A stretch of DNA of 64,000 nucleotides from CAIKZJ01 sp964626015 (GTDB lineage: Bacteria > Bacteroidota > Ignavibacteria > Tepidaquicellales > Tepidaquicellaceae): assembly GCA_964626015.1 (NCBI GenBank), contig CAZVCC010000001.1:62001-126000 (forward strand), given 5' to 3'. The notes below the pieces were generated by a model. That model worked only from the letters and a program-made list of their open reading frames with translations. It had not been told where the DNA came from and ran no database searches. Shown piece by piece: positions 25,335 to 33,421 of this stretch; positions within the stretch are counted from its first letter, which is position 1; the number at the start of each line of letters is the position of its first letter. Both the position numbers and the translations under genes were made by a program.

Positions 25335-26159
25335 GTGAATTCATTACAGATTAAAAATTTACATAAACGTCCGATCGGTGTTTTTGATTCAGGAATAGGA
25401 GGCTTAACGGTTGCAAGAGCTCTGTTTGAATTGCTTCCAAATGAAGATATTATTTATCTTGGTGATTCTGCACGACTACCATACGGTTCAAAATCTAAAG
25501 AAACAGTAATACTGTACTCAATTGAATGTCTTAAATTTTTACTTTCAAAAAAAGTGAAAATGGTGGTTGTTGCTTGTAATACTGCTTCTTCTGTTGCTGT
25601 ACCTTTTCTTCAAAAAATTACGAAAATTCCTGTAATTGGTGTTTTAGTCCCGGGTTCTGAAGCAGCTGTAAGAGCAACAAAAAATAACAATATTGGTGTT
25701 ATTGGTACGCGGGGAACAATTAATTCCGGTTCGTATGGTAAATGTATTAGAAGGTTAAATAAGAACATTAAAGTTCATTCAGAGTCATGTAGTTTGTTTG
25801 TTCAGTTAGCTGAGGATGGATGGACTGATAATAAAATAGCTGAACTTACTGCATGGGAATATCTTCGTGGTTTTAAAAATAAGGGAATAGATACAATGAT
25901 TTTAGGATGTACGCACTATCCGATATTAAAGAAAACAATTGGCAAAGTAATGGGAAGCAAAATTAAATTAATTGATTCTGGTGAAGAGACAGCAAAAGAA
26001 GTAAAATTTATTCTTGCGAAAAGAAACTTACTGAATACCAAGAAGAAAAAGGGAGAACATAAATATTTTGTGACTGATTTTCCGAATAATTTTCACCAAA
26101 TTGCAGAGAGGTTTCTCGGAAAGAAAATTAGTAATGTTAAACTTGTAAAACTACATTGA
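25335..26159 (+). CDS. murI: Glutamate racemase
   Basis: 274 residues from GTG; there is no in-frame ATG before the conserved PIGVFDSGIGGLTV start region. The enzyme makes D-glutamate for peptidoglycan. Its two catalytic cysteines are C81 in VVACNTASS and C192 in LGCTHYPIL. LGDSARLPYGSKS is the third family motif. Standard length. The stop overlaps the pyrE start by one base (TGATG), so the two are translationally coupled, although their pathways differ. Confidence 0.96.
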   Translation: MNSLQIKNLHKRPIGVFDSGIGGLTVARALFELLPNEDIIYLGDSARLPYGSKSKETVILYSIECLKFLLSKKVKMVVVACNTASSVAVPFLQKITKIPVIGVLVPGSEAAVRATKNNNIGVIGTRGTINSGSYGKCIRRLNKNIKVHSESCSLFVQLAEDGWTDNKIAELTAWEYLRGFKNKGIDTMILGCTHYPILKKTIGKVMGSKIKLIDSGEETAKEVKFILAKRNLLNTKKKKGEHKYFVTDFPNNFHQIAERFLGKKISNVKLVKLH

Positions 26160-26737
26160 TGAAACAAGAAGAAATTATAGAAATATTCAAGAAAACAGGA
26201 GCATTGCTTGAAGGACATTTTCTTCTAACGTCAGGATATCATAGCCCTCATTATTTTCAATGTGCCAAGGTTTTACAATATCCAGAATATCTAACTCTCT
26301 TCGCGAATCAAATAGCGGAATATTTTAAAGCAGATGAAATTGATGTAGTCATAAGCCCTGCAATTGGAGGAATTGTCTTAGGAACAGAAGTCGGAAGGAT
26401 TTTGAATAAACGAACAATTTTTGCAGAGAGAGAGGAGGGTAAACTTATATTAAGAAGAGGCTTTACATTGGATAAGGGTCATCGTGTATTGTGTGTTGAA
26501 GATGTTGTAACTACAGGTGGAAGTGTCTTTGAACTCATTAATATTTTGAATCAAAATGAATGTGAATTAGCCGGGGTTGGGTTTATTATTGACCGTTCAA
26601 ACGGCAAGGTTGATTTTAAAACTAAGCAAAAATCTTTAGCGAAATTTGATGTGGTTAAATTTGCTGAATCAGAGATTCCGTATTGGCTTGCAGCAATTCC
26701 TGTTTATAAACCAGGCAGTAAAAATAATTCTAAATAA
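26159..26737 (+). CDS. pyrE: Orotate phosphoribosyltransferase
   Basis: 192 residues from ATG at 26159, one base overlapping murI; a TTG at 26156 would add one residue. It converts orotate and PRPP to OMP in pyrimidine synthesis. The PRPP-binding loop is VLCVEDVVTTGGSVFE, and SGYHSPHYFQC and ISPAIGGIVLGTEVGR form the orotate/flexible-loop side. The length and GALLEGHFLLTSG opening fit the bacterial type common in Bacteroidota and Thermus rather than the E. coli type. Confidence 0.95.
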   Translation: MKQEEIIEIFKKTGALLEGHFLLTSGYHSPHYFQCAKVLQYPEYLTLFANQIAEYFKADEIDVVISPAIGGIVLGTEVGRILNKRTIFAEREEGKLILRRGFTLDKGHRVLCVEDVVTTGGSVFELINILNQNECELAGVGFIIDRSNGKVDFKTKQKSLAKFDVVKFAESEIPYWLAAIPVYKPGSKNNSK

Positions 26738-26826
26738 TTTATTAGAAATACTATCACTGTTTTTGGTGTTATCACTTTAGAATTTTTTATATTTAACCTT
26801 ACTATTAAGTTAATTGAATAAAACAA

Positions 26827-27672
26827 TTAATATTTTGTTGCCGTAATTATTAAATAAGGAACAGTCATTTTCAGATATCCGAATTTCTTCGATTCTTTTC
26901 TCAACAAATATCGTATATTGGAAAAAATTTTCACTCTGTCATTTTCATTCAACAATTCTTCCCAACTTTTCAAAAAACCAATTTTTATAAGCGTATGATT
27001 AAAGAAGGCTTCTTCGTCAGCAAATCTCATCGTGAACTCCTTTCGGTCTTTATATTCTATCTTAAAACCATTATCCGTGAAATACTTCTGAAAAGTTATT
27101 GACGGTTTTCTTTTCTCATAGATATGAGAATAAATTTTCTCAATATCTGTCATCATCTCAAACTTACTCAAAGATAGGATAAACGCATCGTAGAATTCAT
27201 GAAATGTTCTATTTAAATTAATTGATGCAATAAATTGTGCACCTTTTTTGCAGATTCGGTTACATTCTTTAAAGACTTTTTCAATGTCAGATACATTATT
27301 AATTCCGTTATTTGAAACTATCAGGTCAACGTAATTATTCGGTAATGGAATACTCTCAGCTTCTCCGTTTATTAACTTTACATTTTTGATTCCATAGAAA
27401 TTGATTTTTTGCTTTGCCCTAATATGTGATGGTTTCCATGGATCAATACCAAATACTGTAGAACTATTGCCTAATCTTTGAGCAATTTCTATCAGTGGAA
27501 AGCCTGTGCCGAAACCTATATCGAGAGCTCGAATATTTCTTTTTATTTTTATTCGGTTTAAAATACCTAATCCAAAAGGTGCAGACCATAACGGAAGCTC
27601 ATCAATTATTCCGGCTCCAATTTTTGAATTAAAGTTGAATGTACTCTTTATGTATGTTGGTTTTTTATTCAT
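26827..27672 (-). CDS. Class I SAM-dependent methyltransferase
   Basis: 281 residues. Motif I is ALDIGFGTGFPLIEIA (residues about 49-64), followed by an acidic turn in VFGIDPW and the post-I/II pattern INGEAESIPLPNNYVDLIVSNNGINNV. The fold is of the Methyltransf_11/25 (UbiE-like) kind. The substrate is not deducible; the C-terminal half with FADEEAFFNHTLIKIGFL is not a known substrate domain to me. The start overlaps the stop of the upstream GIN-domain gene by four bases, so they are coupled. No terminator is evident after it. Confidence 0.85.
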   Translation of the reverse strand: MNKKPTYIKSTFNFNSKIGAGIIDELPLWSAPFGLGILNRIKIKRNIRALDIGFGTGFPLIEIAQRLGNSSTVFGIDPWKPSHIRAKQKINFYGIKNVKLINGEAESIPLPNNYVDLIVSNNGINNVSDIEKVFKECNRICKKGAQFIASINLNRTFHEFYDAFILSLSKFEMMTDIEKIYSHIYEKRKPSITFQKYFTDNGFKIEYKDRKEFTMRFADEEAFFNHTLIKIGFLKSWEELLNENDRVKIFSNIRYLLRKESKKFGYLKMTVPYLIITATKY

Positions 27673-28550
27673 TTTTTAATGAGTTTCCCTGAACCTAATG
27701 TCGATATTTTATTAATTTTATATTCTCCATGCAACTTTAAATCACCAGAACCAAGTATTTGTATATCTGCTGAATTATTACAATAGAATTCTGCATCACC
27801 TGATCCGGACAATTTTGCATCACAGTTATCAGTATTGAATTCCTGACCGTCTAAATCACCTGATCCCAAAGAATGAAAAGTAAAGTTCAACGAATATCCT
27901 TCTATTTTTACATCACCGGACCCTCTTAAAAAAAGTTCAATGTTCTTGCTATTAGATTTTATAATGGAATTACCCGATCCGTTGTTTTCGAATTGAATGT
28001 TTGAGTTAGTATTTTTGTTGTTTAGATTAATACTCCCCGAACCATGTTGTTCTAAATTGCAAATATCAGCATCTGATTCAATACTCGCATTTCCAGAGCC
28101 TGTGACTTTAGAATTCAAGTTTTTAGAGTTGACTTTTATATTGCAATTTCCTGAACCGGCATTTAAAAGTGAAAAGTTTTCTGATTGAATTACATTTGTC
28201 GTATTTATATCCCCTGAACCTTTGTTTTCTATTGCATTCAATTTTGATACGCTGAAATATAAATTGAATTTTGTAGGACTAAAACCTTTCTTGTTCGATG
28301 TTATCGAAATATCGTTGCCATTAAGTTCATATTGGAAATTATTAACTAAATTCTCATCAATCTCTAATATTAACTTATCCGAATAAGAATTTGTAATAAC
28401 TATATTGGCAGAAACTAAGTTACTTATTTTACTGATTGCATTAAGTGGAATTTCCTTTTGAATTACATTACCATTACCGTTTAATGTTTGAGAATCAGCA
28501 GTTAAAGATAAAAAACATGATATAAGAATTAAATAAATAATATTTTTCAT
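27669..28550 (-). CDS. Secreted GIN-domain (DUF2807) beta-helix protein with Gly-Ser-Gly repeats
   Basis: 293 residues. A signal peptide (1-20, ending near ADSQ) precedes a short N-terminal region, then a long repetitive domain in which GSGD/GSGN/GSGS recurs roughly every 19-22 residues, about ten times up to the end (LGSGKLIKK). This is the head-GIN/DUF2807 pattern, annotated as putative autotransporter adhesin and expected to fold as a right-handed beta helix with the GSG turns stacked. It is exported, but has no T9SS or autotransporter domain here, so adhesion is only family lore. It is followed by a methyltransferase overlapping by ATGA. Confidence 0.85.
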   Translation of the reverse strand: MKNIIYLILISCFLSLTADSQTLNGNGNVIQKEIPLNAISKISNLVSANIVITNSYSDKLILEIDENLVNNFQYELNGNDISITSNKKGFSPTKFNLYFSVSKLNAIENKGSGDINTTNVIQSENFSLLNAGSGNCNIKVNSKNLNSKVTGSGNASIESDADICNLEQHGSGSINLNNKNTNSNIQFENNGSGNSIIKSNSKNIELFLRGSGDVKIEGYSLNFTFHSLGSGDLDGQEFNTDNCDAKLSGSGDAEFYCNNSADIQILGSGDLKLHGEYKINKISTLGSGKLIKK

Positions 28551-28730
28551 AATTTTGTGTATTAATTTTTAAAAGGTATTAAATATTTATTATACGCATT
28601 CTAAATTAATAAGTTCTTGGTAACGTTTTATGAATTCTAGCGTGCTAATAAATTCAAAAATATATGCGTTTTATGAGCAATCTTTATTGTTTGAATATTC
28701 TTCTTAATATAACTAACTTTACTTAAATTT

Positions 28731-28994
28731 ATGATTATGAAATACATATACTTTTTAATTATTCCAATTATGTTTCTCATTGGCTGTTCGTCATCTGATT
28801 CAAGAAAAGTGGATGAGGATATAAAGAATCTTAAGATTTCATTAGATTCTCTTAAGACTCTAAATAAAATTAATGATAAAACACTAGACAGTCTTAATAA
28901 AGCTAATAAGCTAAAAGAAGAAAAATTACTTCAATATCAACATACTCTTGACTCTCTGAAAAAGAACTTCCAGGAAGAAGAATCAGGGAAATAA
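28731..28994 (+). CDS. Small coiled-coil lipoprotein
   Basis: 87 residues; ATG at 28731 or 28737. The signal peptide ends in the lipobox LIGC, so the mature protein is lipid-anchored at about residue 19-20. The rest is a continuous Lys/Asn/Leu-rich helix with LDSL repeated three times (SLDSLKTLN, TLDSLNKAN, TLDSLKKNF), a heptad-like coiled coil. It resembles Lpp-type spacer lipoproteins in size and shape but not in sequence. It lies 59 bases before the msrBA start and may be co-transcribed with it. Confidence 0.65.
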   Translation: MIMKYIYFLIIPIMFLIGCSSSDSRKVDEDIKNLKISLDSLKTLNKINDKTLDSLNKANKLKEEKLLQYQHTLDSLKKNFQEEESGK

Positions 28995-29053
28995 TGAGTT
29001 TTTAAGAGGAAAGGATACGGAATTTATTCAGTATAAATTCCGTTTTGGATATT

Positions 29054-30016
29054 ATGAAAAGCAATTTATTCTTTATATTTTTATTCCTATCCGTAATATT
29101 GACCGGCTGCTTACAAAATAAGTCGGTATCCAAATTATCAAACACTAACTTAAATAGCATGGACTCTATTAAAAAATACAATACACTTACACCTGAAGAA
29201 GAATATGTAATAGTCAACAAAGGTACAGAAAGACCTTATTCAGGAGAATATAATGACAATAAGAAAAAAGGTACTTATTATTGCAAAAGATGCAATGCAC
29301 CTTTGTATCAATCCGAGAATAAATTTGATTCACACTGCGGTTGGCCTAGTTTTGATGATGAAATAAAAGGTGCGGTAAATCGAGTACCCGATCTTGATGG
29401 TATGCGTACTGAAATTATTTGTAGTAACTGTGGAGGCCACTTGGGGCATGTCTTTACAGGAGAAGGATTTACAGAAAAGAACATTAGACATTGTGTCAAT
29501 TCAATTTCACTGATATTTAAAGAGGATAGAATGAATACAGAAACAGCATATTTTGCAGGAGGGTGTTTCTGGGGTGTAGAGCATCTAATGAAGAAACAAA
29601 ATGGTGTAATATCAACTACTGTCGGTTATATCGGTGGTGTTAAGGAAAATCCGACTTATGAAGAAGTCTGTACTGGAAAGACAGGTCATGCTGAAGTTCT
29701 TGAAATAATATTTAATCCCGAAATCATATCCTTTGAGGAATTAGCTAAACTTTTCTTCGAGATACATGATTTCTCACAAGTTAATAGACAAGGTCCAGAT
29801 ATTGGGACTCAATACCGTTCAGGAGTTTTCTTTACAAATGATGAACAGAAAAATGTAATAGAAAAGTTAATTGTAATATTAAAAGAAAAAGGTTACAAAG
29901 TAGCAACAGAAATTAATAAAGCTAATAAATTCTGGAAGGCAGAAGATTACCATCAGGATTATTATGATGTCACTGGCAAACAGCCATATTGTCATACATA
30001 TAAAAAGATTTTTTAA
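29054..30016 (+). CDS. msrBA: Bifunctional methionine sulfoxide reductase MsrB-MsrA, lipoprotein
   Basis: 320 residues from ATG at 29054; a TTG at 29045 would add three. The N-terminal signal ends in LTGC, so the enzyme is probably lipid-anchored in the envelope. The MsrB domain comes first: zinc-type CKRC and CSNC pairs, FDSHCGWPSF and the resolving/catalytic RHCVNS. The MsrA domain follows from about residue 155 with catalytic GGCFWG, GYIGG, TGHAEVLE and DYHQDYY. It repairs both R- and S-methionine sulfoxide in exported proteins. The order B-A is the reverse of the better-known MsrA-MsrB fusions. Confidence 0.95.
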   Translation: MKSNLFFIFLFLSVILTGCLQNKSVSKLSNTNLNSMDSIKKYNTLTPEEEYVIVNKGTERPYSGEYNDNKKKGTYYCKRCNAPLYQSENKFDSHCGWPSFDDEIKGAVNRVPDLDGMRTEIICSNCGGHLGHVFTGEGFTEKNIRHCVNSISLIFKEDRMNTETAYFAGGCFWGVEHLMKKQNGVISTTVGYIGGVKENPTYEEVCTGKTGHAEVLEIIFNPEIISFEELAKLFFEIHDFSQVNRQGPDIGTQYRSGVFFTNDEQKNVIEKLIVILKEKGYKVATEINKANKFWKAEDYHQDYYDVTGKQPYCHTYKKIF

Positions 30017-30183
30017 TTTAAAATGATTAAAATAAACATTAATTAATTAGTTTAAGTTTTTAATACCAAAATTATGTGTACGAACGAGAATATTATCTTG
30101 CTGAAGTAATACCTGTTTTTATCTTTATAAATCTCTCATTTTTAATTAATTTAAGTTAGAAATCTTTCAAGTAATTCAAAAGA

Positions 30184-30792
30184 TTGAAAAAACTTTTCAT
30201 AATATTAGTTTTTATATATTCTTCCAATTCTTTATTTTGTCAGAGTTTAGAGCAATATAATCTATCCAGCAAGAAATCATTGTTAGTATCGGAAACGGCT
30301 GATTCTTTTCTCCCTTATTCTATAGCTTTTGCATCTATAATTTATCTTTTAAATCCTATAATACTGTTTGAAAATGATAGGATACATCTTGGTTTTAATA
30401 AAGAATTCTCTGTTGGATTTGGTGATTTTGGTGAGCATAGGATTTCTGCTGATTATGCTTATATATTTAGAGAGGAGAATACGCAGCATTTTAGACTAGG
30501 GTATAAATATGATTATTTGCTTAAAGATATAGAGCCATCAAACACACTGCAAACATCATCCGCACTCACTTTTGGTTTATCTTATTTTACGGATTTTTCA
30601 TTAAGCGGAGTATCTCCTGAAATTGGTATCGGATATTCAATAAGAAATAATAAGCTTCTCATATATCCAAATGCAAAATTTAGATATACTTTAATGCAAG
30701 ACCTGAAAGGAAATTTATTTGATTTTTCATTTGGAGTAATGTTTGGAATAGCAAATCCTTTTAACGCAAGCAAAATAAGGAAAAAAGTTTGA
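30184..30792 (+). CDS. Predicted outer-membrane beta-barrel protein preceding mlaE
   Basis: 202 residues from TTG, with a signal peptide ending near LFCQS. A hydrophobic stretch (SIAFASIIYLLNPIILF) precedes alternating strands such as RIHLGFNKEFSVGFG, HRISADYAYIF, HFRLGYKYDY, ALTFGLSYF and FDFSFGVMFGIANPF, consistent with a small 8-strand barrel. The stop is four bases before mlaE, which places it in the lipid-transport operon. It has no similarity that I recognise to MlaA or to LptD. A role as the outer-membrane end of this system is inference from position. Confidence 0.6.
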   Translation: MKKLFIILVFIYSSNSLFCQSLEQYNLSSKKSLLVSETADSFLPYSIAFASIIYLLNPIILFENDRIHLGFNKEFSVGFGDFGEHRISADYAYIFREENTQHFRLGYKYDYLLKDIEPSNTLQTSSALTFGLSYFTDFSLSGVSPEIGIGYSIRNNKLLIYPNAKFRYTLMQDLKGNLFDFSFGVMFGIANPFNASKIRKKV

Positions 30793-30796
30793 GAAG

Positions 30797-31558
30797 ATGA
30801 ATTATGCTAAGTTCATAAAGACTAAAATAAGCGAGGCAGGGCTGATAGTTCTCTTTAGCCTGCGTTTTTTTAGAGAATCAGTGAAACCTCCTTTAGAATT
30901 TAGAGAGATTTCTAGACAGTTCTATTATCTAATTGTTAATTCTCTTCCCTTAGTTAGTATAACAGGCATTATTATCGGATTAACACTTGCTTTACAATTA
31001 AAACCTACTCTTGGATCTTTTGGTGCAGATGCAATGATACCTTCGCTTTTATCTGTCTCAATACTTCGTGAAATTGGACCTGTTATTATTTCTTTAATAT
31101 GTGCCGGTAAGATGGGATCTGCTATTGGCGCCGAACTCGGTTCAATGAAAGTGACAGAACAGATCTTTGCGATGGAAGTCTCAGCGGTACGTCCATTCAG
31201 GTATTTAGTGGTAACAAGGGTTATTGCAACTACAATCGGTGTTCCTATATTAATTGTATACGCCAATCTGTTAGCCCTATACGGAGGATATATTGCTATG
31301 AAATTAATCAGCAACACAAACTTTCAGTTGTATTTTACGACCGCACTAAATGTGTTGGGATTCATTGACGTATTACCGTCATTTCTTAAAACATTTCTAT
31401 TTGGATTTACTATAGGTATTGTCGGTTCTTACAAAGGATATAATTGCTCTCGAGGTACTGAAAGTGTAGGTATTGCTGCGAATTCATCCGTAGTCTTATC
31501 TTCTCTTTTAATAATTCTAATTGATTTAATAATGGTTCAACTTTCAACTCTTATTTAA
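30797..31558 (+). CDS. mlaE: MlaE-type lipid ABC transporter permease
   Basis: 253 residues with five or six membrane segments. The MlaE-fold hallmarks are REISRQFYYLIVNSLPLVSITG, the LREIGPVIISLICAGKMGSAIGAELGSMKVTEQ block, and VRPFRYLVVTRVIAT. It forms the inner-membrane dimer that couples ATP hydrolysis to phospholipid transfer through the MCE protein. It shares an A base with mlaF (TAATG at 31556-31560), so mlaE, mlaF and mlaD are translationally coupled in the usual order. Confidence 0.95.
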   Translation: MNYAKFIKTKISEAGLIVLFSLRFFRESVKPPLEFREISRQFYYLIVNSLPLVSITGIIIGLTLALQLKPTLGSFGADAMIPSLLSVSILREIGPVIISLICAGKMGSAIGAELGSMKVTEQIFAMEVSAVRPFRYLVVTRVIATTIGVPILIVYANLLALYGGYIAMKLISNTNFQLYFTTALNVLGFIDVLPSFLKTFLFGFTIGIVGSYKGYNCSRGTESVGIAANSSVVLSSLLIILIDLIMVQLSTLI

Positions 31559-32295
31559 TGATTGATACGTATAAATATATTATTGAAATTATACATTTGA
31601 ATAAATCTTTTAATAGTATACATATTCTTGAAGATATCAACCTCAACGTAAAAAGAGGAGAAACAATAGCAGTTCTTGGAAAATCCGGAACAGGGAAGTC
31701 TGTGATTTTACAATGTATTATAGGTCTCTTAAAACCGGAAAAGGGTGAAGTTATAGCTTTTGGAAACGAAATATTTTCTATGTCTGAAAAAGGGTTTAAT
31801 GAATTCCGAAAGAAAACAGGTTTTCTTTTTCAGAGCGGAGCTCTTTATGATTCGATGAGTGTGCGGGAAAATCTTGAATTTCCTTTGAAGAGGCATTATA
31901 AACTGTCAAAGAATGAACTCGAAATACGGGTAAAAAAATCTTTGGAGGAAGTTGGTTTGCTAGAAGCTATTGATAAAATGCCCTCAGAATTATCGGGCGG
32001 GATGAGAAAAAGGATTGGGTTAGCACGGACTTTAATTTTACAACCCGATATTATTCTGTATGATGAACCCACTACGGGTCTAGACCCAGCAACGTCAAGA
32101 GAAATAAGTAAATTAATCAGAAATATACAAAAGGAAAGAAATATTACATCAATTGTAGTAACCCACGATATGGAATGTGTTGAAATAACAGCAGACAGAG
32201 TAGTTGTACTAAAGGATGGGAAGTTTATTATTGATGCCACTTATGATGAAGTTAGGAAATCAAATGAAGAATTTATCAAATCATTTTTTGAATGA
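31558..32295 (+). CDS. mlaF: MlaF-type lipid ABC transporter ATPase
   Basis: 245 residues. Walker A GKSGTGKSVILQ, Q-loop FLFQSGALYDSMSV, signature LSGGMRKRIGLARTL, Walker B ILYDEPTTGLDP and H-loop VTHDME are all intact. The GALYDSMSVRENLEFPL segment is typical of MlaF. The protein powers the MlaE permease in the same operon. It is about as long as the paralogue at 22876-23619 and clearly related to it. Confidence 0.95.
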   Translation: MIDTYKYIIEIIHLNKSFNSIHILEDINLNVKRGETIAVLGKSGTGKSVILQCIIGLLKPEKGEVIAFGNEIFSMSEKGFNEFRKKTGFLFQSGALYDSMSVRENLEFPLKRHYKLSKNELEIRVKKSLEEVGLLEAIDKMPSELSGGMRKRIGLARTLILQPDIILYDEPTTGLDPATSREISKLIRNIQKERNITSIVVTHDMECVEITADRVVVLKDGKFIIDATYDEVRKSNEEFIKSFFE

Positions 32296-32311
32296 AAATT
32301 TAGCTAATAAT

Positions 32312-33343
32312 ATGAATAACGATTTTAAAAAGAACTTTATTGTAGGATTATTTACCATAGTTGGTATTGGTCTATTTACATTTATAATTTTCTATATAGG
32401 CAGCAACGAAAATCTTTTTACTCGCACGATAAAAGTGATAACATATTTTGAGAATGTTTCCGGTTTAAAATCCGGAACCAATGTCACATATTCGGGGATT
32501 GATGTGGGATCTGTAACGGATATTAATATCGTGGAAGGGAATAAGATTGAAGTTATTATGCGTGTAGAATCTAAAGTAAAGAAATATATTAAAACCGATT
32601 CACGCGTTTCGATAGTATCTGAAGGACTTGTAGGGAGTAAAGTTATTGATATATCAGCAGGATCTCCGGGTTTACATGAAATTGAAAACGGAGCTGTACT
32701 TGCATCGATTAAACCTCTTACAGCAGAGGACATAATGAAATCTTTAAAAGAAACTGGTGATAACGCTACATTAATTACAAAAGATCTCGCGGATATTACA
32801 AACAGGATTAACAAGGGAGAGGGCACTGTAGGACAGCTTTTAACCAATGATTCACTTTATGAATCTATCAATAATGTACTCCAAAGTTTTGGTACTCATT
32901 CAAAAGATTTAAATGAAATATTTGCAAATCTTGGTATTGCTATCTCTGGAATTTCAAATGATTTTGATAAACTAACGAAAGAACTTAATTCTACAGTAAA
33001 AGATCTATCTTCGATTACGAGTAAACTTAATTCGAACGAAAGTTTTATTGGTACATTATTGACAGATACACTTTTTTCGAATAATTTAAAAGAAACGATC
33101 GAATCAGCAAGGAATACTGCAAAAAATTTGGAAGGCGGTTCGTTTAGTTTCAATCAAAATATGGAAGCCTTAAAGCATAATTTCTTCTTTAAAGGATACT
33201 TTGAGGACATGGGCTACTGGGATAAAGAAAAATTTGAGGTAGAATACGATAACAGAATGCAAAAGCTCAAAGAATCACAAATTAAACTGGACAGTCTTAA
33301 TAATCTGATTAATAATTACGAAAAGAAATTGAAAGAGAAATAA
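32312..33343 (+). CDS. mlaD: MlaD-type MCE domain protein
   Basis: 343 residues from ATG at 32312, 16 bases after mlaF; a longer frame from 32216 would overlap mlaF deeply and lacks the standard N-terminus. One N-terminal membrane segment (about 9-31) anchors it. The MCE domain (about 38-120) contains FENVSGLKSGTNVTYSGIDVG, VSEGLVGSKVIDISAG and the usual GxxV turns. The remainder is predicted long helix, with repeats of INKGEGTVGQLLTNDSLYE-like and LNSNESFIGTLLTDTLF, ending in a Lys/Glu coiled coil. MlaD-like hexamers bridge the periplasm and carry lipid. Confidence 0.93.
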   Translation: MNNDFKKNFIVGLFTIVGIGLFTFIIFYIGSNENLFTRTIKVITYFENVSGLKSGTNVTYSGIDVGSVTDINIVEGNKIEVIMRVESKVKKYIKTDSRVSIVSEGLVGSKVIDISAGSPGLHEIENGAVLASIKPLTAEDIMKSLKETGDNATLITKDLADITNRINKGEGTVGQLLTNDSLYESINNVLQSFGTHSKDLNEIFANLGIAISGISNDFDKLTKELNSTVKDLSSITSKLNSNESFIGTLLTDTLFSNNLKETIESARNTAKNLEGGSFSFNQNMEALKHNFFFKGYFEDMGYWDKEKFEVEYDNRMQKLKESQIKLDSLNNLINNYEKKLKEK

Positions 33344-33421
33344 TTAGTGGTATGGGAACTACAAATAACTAATATGAATTTTAAATAGTGTAATTAATAA
33401 TAAATCTAAAAATAATAAAAA

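Noticed and set aside
32216..32311. Upstream extension of mlaD from 32216
   Set aside because: It overlaps most of the mlaF end and lacks the expected short cytoplasmic start plus membrane anchor, which begins at ATG 32312.
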